DNA from: Lichenostomus cassidix
Lineage: Eukaryota; Chordata; Aves; Passeriformes; Meliphagidae
Length of the DNA stretch: 64,000 nt
Direction of reading: 5' to 3'
Assembly: GCA_008360975.2 (NCBI GenBank)
Contig: CM039193.1
Location: forward strand, 9,104,501-9,168,500
The first letter of the stretch is position 1. Each line of letters opens with the position of its first letter. This document shows positions 58,860-64,000 of the stretch, piece after piece. The position numbers and the translations under genes are program-made. The notes under the pieces were generated by a model. That model was not told the origin of the DNA. It worked only from the letters and a program-made list of their open reading frames with translations, and did no database searches.

Positions 58860-61798
58860 GGATGCTGAATTGGTATTTATCCTCGCCTGTGAAAGTGACT
58901 TTTTGGGCCCAGATACGTGGCGGTGGCTCTCAGAGCACGGCAGACCCGCAGTGGTGCCTGCCAGGGCTGCCCTCCCCAAACGCAGGGATGCACTGGGAGG
59001 TGCCGCCAGCCTCGACACCCAACTGCTCTGATGCTTCCTGACAGCTGTGATTGCATTCAGTAGGAGCTCTGAGCAGTAGCGTGTCTTGGTCCTGTGCTCT
59101 TATTTCTGGCTCTGTTGTGAAAAATAAAGCTTTCCAGCACATTAAATATCCTTTCGGGAAAAGGGAACAGAAAGTGCCGTCTCCCAGCTGCGTGTCTGGT
59201 TGTAGTGGCCAAGTCTTGGGTGAGTTTTTGCCCCACAGCAGCCCTCAGCATAAAGCAGTTGCTTGTGGGTGCCCTTGAGCAAAGCTTGGGTGCTGCGGGA
59301 AAAGGTTAGCAGAGGATTTTCAGAGGCTGTTTGTGTTGGTGATGCAGCAACTCCACAGACTGTCTCCCTGCTCCCATTGAGCTAAAGGATGGTGGCTCTT
59401 TGTCCTGGTTTTAGACAGTGGTCCTGGCTTTAAAGACCTGGATTTGTAACTGGGCATAGAGATGCCCAGTGCTCTTGCTGGGGAACCCAAAGGTGGCACT
59501 TACTGCAGAGCAACAGAGGCAGATTCTGGGCATTTGCTCTCATTTTCCGCATGGAGAGATAAGGAATTGGATGAAAAACCCTGACTATATCAAAGGAGAA
59601 AAACCCTAAATGTGTGAGCTCTTCTCTTCCCCATCTTGCTTTAGTCCCTAACAGATACTTTGATGGACAGGCTCATATTCCTCCCCATGAAGGGCAGGAG
59701 TGTTGCATAGACTGTGCCTTGGACAGTGACTGGACTGTGTTTTTCAGTGTTTTGGATCATGTATGGCATTATTGATCTTTTCAAGGGCTAGGGCCCCAGA
59801 TACACTATCAACCTTTTATGTGTTTATGTTGCACCTGTGCTCCTCTTCTTCAGCAGAGACACTGGGGTGGTGCAGGTTACACCATGTCCAGCCACGCTCC
59901 CACTGGCTGCACAGCCCCCACAGTGATGAACAGGAGTGCCACCGGGATTTCTGAGCAAGGACAGTCCTTGGAGGAATATCTCCATCAACACGGAAGCTTG
60001 CAGCTGGACTTTGGTTGTTCCTTTTGTTTGTTTGTTTTAATATTAGCTTGTTAATTATCCTAAAAAAGAAATCTGTGTGCATTCTTCTAAAAATAACAAA
60101 TCCTTACATGCTTTTGTGCCTGAATAATCACAATTTGGCGACCCACAAACCATAGGCAGAAGCATAAAAGAAATAATTTTCTTTTTCTCTTAGGAAGCAG
60201 ATGGCTCAGTTCAGTTTCTGTGACATTGTCTAAATGAAATTGTGTTGTAGATGTTCAGCAAGAAACTAATTTCAGGAGTTTGGGAGAACTCTGGAAGGGT
60301 GAAGGGACCAAAACCACAAATTATGTGTCTCAACAAGGGACAGGAGAGAAGATGTGGGAAGAGGAAGGGAGGAAATAATTATAGTGCAGAATTTATTCCA
60401 AGCTTTTCCTTCTGTTTTTATCTCTGCAAAGAAATAGCAGAATTCACATATTTATTCAGTGTTTGCATTTAATAGCAACCTTTTGTCAGTCTGTAGTTCT
60501 TGGCCTGAAGCTGTTAATTGAACAATTCCTTAAAGCTGTTTGCAATTCATGTTGTGGCAACTCACTGTGTACATCAGCTGGCGATGCTGCACTTTCCCCA
60601 TATGTGACCACAGTGGCGTGAATTTGGAACAGCGAATGAACACATATTGTTTGCAGATGGATGGCTGGATGGCTGGAAATGTGTAGCCTGCAAATATTTG
60701 AGTGTCTGAGTATAAAATTTGCTTTTGCCTGAGTGTTCACACCTGTAAAGCTCAAGCATCAGAGCTGGTACTGTAAGAAAAAAACCAAGTTTGAAGGAAG
60801 GACAGGGAGGAGGAAGGAGATGGTTCACATTGTTCACTGGCAGTATCCAGTGCTGAGAGCATTGCTGTACTAGAGGACAAGAAGGGAAGGGTGAGGATTT
60901 TGCCGAGGAAATAAGGGTGTATAGGAAGGGGAGAATGGACTTTAGCCTGATCAGTTGTTGCTGAGGGCTGATCTAGCTGAAGGAAGTGGCTGAGCCTAGG
61001 GAGTAGTTAGAGGATCTGGAGATGATGGAGAGGTGTGGAGTTCCTGCTGCTCTCTGCCTGGCTGGGTTATCACTCCCTGCTCACACTGGGGGCTGTCTTT
61101 GCTCCTGTCTCTGGTGGGTGAGAAAGGTGCATGTGATTAGTAAAACCATGAGAAGCTGTGGCAACTCTGAACGGTGGTGACTGTACTGCTTTTCGTCATG
61201 TGCATCGTATTTTAACAGAGAACAAAATTGCAGTCTGGAGCAGATGAGTGCTGTGGGAGCAGCTTGGTTTTATCCGCTCCAGTAGCGCAGAGTTGGAAAG
61301 CAGAAGATGGAAGGAAAAGGCTGGAAAGGCCTCAAGGACTGATGCATTTTAAAATTTATTAAGCTGTTGAGTTGGATCTCTGGCACTTATATGCACTCAT
61401 TGGTGATGATTTCTATCCTATTTATAAGGATGTTTTCAAACTAACTGGGATGTCTGTGCTACTGTGGGTGAAAGCAGAGTCTTCCTCTGGTTTCTTGAGC
61501 ATCCTTGGACAGGCCTTTTCCCATGCCTCATTTTCCCCATGATGGATACGAGTGTTGATTCTCCTTTTAGGATGTGTTTTGGCATCATCTACCATAAATC
61601 TACAAGGCACTTATGAAGATAATAAAAGCTGTCCTGTCTCTATGGGCCTCTGGAGGGAAGAGGGTAAATGGAGTAGGAGATGTCAATGCCAGAGCATTTT
61701 TGGTCAGAGAATAAACACAAGGAGCAGTAGAATGAAAAGATGAAGAGTAAAGTAAATAAGAAAACAGTTTAATTTCCCTCTCTCTAAGCAAATCACTG
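58860..61798. other. Unique noncoding stretch
   Basis: No gene is supported. About 58905-59030 contains several CG dinucleotides but is far too short and sparse for a CpG island. An AT-rich patch near 60040-60175 may be conserved noncoding DNA, but the signal is weak. Confidence 0.5.
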
Positions 61799-61869
61799 TG
61801 TATGTATTTGTATATATACATACATATATATAATGTATTTATATAGATATGCATATATATTTTTTTTTA
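61799..61869 (+). repeat. Interrupted TA/TATG microsatellite
   Basis: About seventy bases of alternating TA with GTA, CAT and TTTA interruptions, ending in a run of nine T. Confidence 0.95.
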
Positions 61870-62870
61870 TTCCCAGGGCAAAATAAGGTACAAGTAATAT
61901 AAAAAAATCTGACGCATTAACAGAGAGGTGCAAAGGTTTGTGAAGCTGTGGAAGTAATTTCTTTGACTCTTGCACTGGAGCTTTAGGATAGCTGGATGAT
62001 ACTGTTTTCTGCCTCTGTCATTGTCTCCTTGTTCCTGCGCATCACCTAACACAAAACATCATCCCTGCAGGCTTTGGAAACTGTGGCAAATTGTCATCTT
62101 GCCATTACTGAGTTTTTCTTTAACAGCCAGTTTGTATTTCCATAGCCTGCAGCTGCCATCACAGACTTCCCAAATAAAGGAAGGAGTGTTTTGTCTTTGT
62201 TTCTCAAATTCTAGGTTATCTTATACCCTTTTCTCCAAGGTGGGGGTGCATTTGCTTCCATGATAGGAGAAGGAGGTTGCTAAGAGCTTTGTCACTGTCA
62301 TTACATCGCTTCAGGCTTGAGTCAGTGTTGTGCTTTATGAATTTTCCCCTTTCTCTCCCTGACTAGGGCTGTCTTTCCAGCCCACTCTAGTTGTGCAGCC
62401 TCTGGAATACCCTAGCAGCAGCACTGAATTGAACTCCTCTAGTCTGTCCTTCCAAGTCCATACTTCTAAAAGTAGCAAAAGCAAAATATTATCCCCTTTT
62501 TGCGAGGAGGAGGTGTGTTGAGGCAAGGAGTTGAATGTGACAGCAATTTCCATGACACAGAGATGGGCTCTTCAGAAACTGAGGTGATCTGTCTTCTGAG
62601 GCCCACGACATGCTGTGTAGCAGCCTCTTTGCTCATTAATGGGGTTGGATTTTAACAGTGGAATAACTAGATCTGGTGGTGACGAGCTTTGCACCTCTTT
62701 TGCTCTTCTCTGAGTGTCCCATCCTCCTCACAGAGGAACAAAAGATGGCTTTGCTCCAACAGCCAGAGTGTTCTTTGAAGATAGGTAAAGTATGTGTGCT
62801 CTAATCTGTTGGTATTTTTAGTTCTGCCAGGAGGATTTAGTCATTTCAGTTCACTATTACTGATTTTTTT

Positions 62871-62881
62871 GTGTGTGTGTG
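62871..62881 (+). repeat. Short GT microsatellite
   Basis: Five GT units and a G follow a run of seven T. Confidence 0.9.
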
Positions 62882-63325
62882 ACATTCAACCTACAGCCGT
62901 GGAACATCTCTGGTTGCTGACCTCTCTGAACAGCCCTGCAGCACCACGTGGCGGAGCTGTCTTTGCATGGATGATTGGTTTTGAGACTTGGCAGCCAGGG
63001 AGGAAAAGTGGAGTGGAAAACCGATCCTGATGAGCAGTGAAGGATTAGCTAGGGAGCTTGTACACTGTAAATTTGCATTTCCTTTCCTAGACAGTCACAG
63101 GAAATACAGAGAAAGACAGACGAAGCACAAACATCAACAAGAAAACCAATAGTCTTAATCTAGTTTTGAACTTCAAAGAAACATCCAGCTAGTTTAAGGC
63201 AAAATTACAGGCCTTGTTATCCAAGCTCATCAGTGCTATGGGGCTGGTGTTCTGGAGGTGTGGAGGAATAGATTGGCTTCTCTTTGCTCTGCATGTTATT
63301 AAAGCTAAAGCTAGCATGGTTCTGA

Positions 63326-63337
63326 TTTTTTTTTTTT
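63326..63337 (+). repeat. T12 homopolymer
   Basis: Twelve T in a row on the plus strand. No G/T-rich lead precedes it. Confidence 0.95.
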
Positions 63338-64000
63338 AACATGATGTTTGGTAATAATGCATGAAGCAGAAAGGAAGTTATTTGATTTCCCTTTCCTCCT
63401 CCACCCCAATAACCAGCCTTAGCTGTTTTGCATGCTATCAGCTCAGGAAAAATCATGTTGAGACTTTAAATGGAGCAAATAGGATGAGAGAATGATTAGT
63501 AAGGGAAAGAAGTAAGAAATGCTGTGGCTGTTGGAGTTTGTTTTTAGAGTTGTACAGGGGTATGATAGCTTATCAGATGTGGCCATACTGGATGGGAAAC
63601 ACTGCTGGAGCTGGAGGTGGCAGCTGTAGCAATCCTGGTGGGAGTACCACGTCTCATCAAGGTGGGACTGAACTGCTGGATGCAGGAGCAAGGGCTTTTC
63701 TGCTTGATCTGAAAATCTGAGGGGGAAACTGCAGACTAAAGACCACCTGCTAGCACTGTTCTATCTCTTAGTGCCTCCTGAACCTGGTTAAGGGGGTACT
63801 GAGATCTCGAAGCAGTCTTGAGAGCTCTGTTATTATCCAAGAGAAGAGTAGCCCCTGAGCAGCAAGGCTCCAAGTTTGGAACAGGTCAAGGCTCAAACCC
63901 ACATCTTCTGATCAGGCAGAGCTGGCAAAGCTCACTCAGACTGACATTTCTAGAAACTGGGGGCCTGGAAGCAGTGCTGAGGGATCAGTTAAATGCTTGA

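Larger units (their letters stand above)
1..64000. other. Noncoding bird-like nuclear DNA: long intron or intergenic desert
   Basis: No reading frame in the window resembles a known protein, and none combines length, codon pattern and splice sites in a way that supports an exon. The CR1 fragments and the absence of mammalian repeats suggest a bird. Ten 60-base lines counted by hand (starting at 241, 5041, 10021, 20041, 30001, 40801, 49441, 55021, 58141, 62041) sum to A144 C100 G162 T194. That is 43.7 percent GC and 59 percent G+T on the plus strand. Such a bias is known for the sense strand of vertebrate transcription units, so an intron of a plus-strand gene is plausible. Intergenic DNA remains possible. 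Confidence 0.75.
61870..64000. other. Unique noncoding stretch to the window end
   Basis: No gene is supported. It contains a short GT repeat (62871-62881) and T12 (63326-63337). The frame at 63818-64000 closes exactly at the window end with TGA and shows no domain. Confidence 0.5.

Noticed and set aside
58905..59030. CpG island
   Set aside because: Too short and with too few CG dinucleotides. It only stands out against a CG-poor background.
63885..63945. Possible MIR-like 3' part (ggctcaaacccacatcttct)
   Set aside because: Only a short stretch resembles the family and the rest does not align by eye.
1..64000. Endogenous retrovirus, CRISPR array, bacterial genes, microRNA or snoRNA genes
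   Set aside because: No paired long terminal repeats, spaced repeats, ribosome-binding or operon structure, or recognisable mature small-RNA sequences were seen. The window shows vertebrate noncoding character throughout.

Overview
This window looks like vertebrate, most probably bird, nuclear DNA with no gene that I can support. Three retroelement fragments point to a bird. Two are recognisable 3' ends of CR1 LINEs, at 50030-50290 on the plus strand and 36918-37012 on the minus strand. The third is a heavily decayed CR1-type reverse transcriptase relic at about 30775-31640. I saw no Alu, L1 or B1-like sequence, repeat density is low, CG dinucleotides look scarce, and GC is about 44 percent (ten 60-base lines counted by hand). 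CR1 also occurs in turtles and crocodilians, so bird is the best reading and not a proof.

None of the open reading frames resembles a protein family I know. They are short, overlap on both strands, and show no conserved domain and no exon-like chain. The longest (53265-53903, 212 codons) is near what chance allows in 64 kb. The window is therefore a long intron or an intergenic desert. Two things favour an intron of a plus-strand transcript. The plus strand is G+T rich (356 of 600 bases counted), and long homopolymers are almost all T on the plus strand.

Layout: 1-15 kb is mostly unique DNA with a possible MIR-like SINE (3150-3222), a possible L2-like 3' tail (4747-4826), G/T-rich blocks ending in T16, and a G-quadruplex candidate (11718-11751). 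From 15.4 to 19.7 kb there is an AT-rich element with an 11-bp inverted repeat, a 57-bp direct repeat 901 bp apart, and a shared 20-mer. From 20 to 25.4 kb lie three AT-rich, motif-dense blocks that look like conserved noncoding (enhancer-type) DNA. The CR1 relic is at 31 kb. From 33 to 40 kb there are more enhancer-like blocks, a perfect 20-bp palindrome and the antisense CR1 end. From 40 to 64 kb the sequence is mostly unique, with microsatellites, a 22-bp inverted repeat (46676-46697), the sense CR1 end, another AT-rich block (50640-50945) and a strong splice-acceptor-like site (53168).

No operon, CRISPR array, tRNA, rRNA, microRNA or provirus was recognised. The most unusual observations are five T runs of exactly 16 bases, the strand asymmetry, and the local repeat cluster at 15.4-19.7 kb. 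All functional statements about noncoding blocks are inference, because no alignment could be run.
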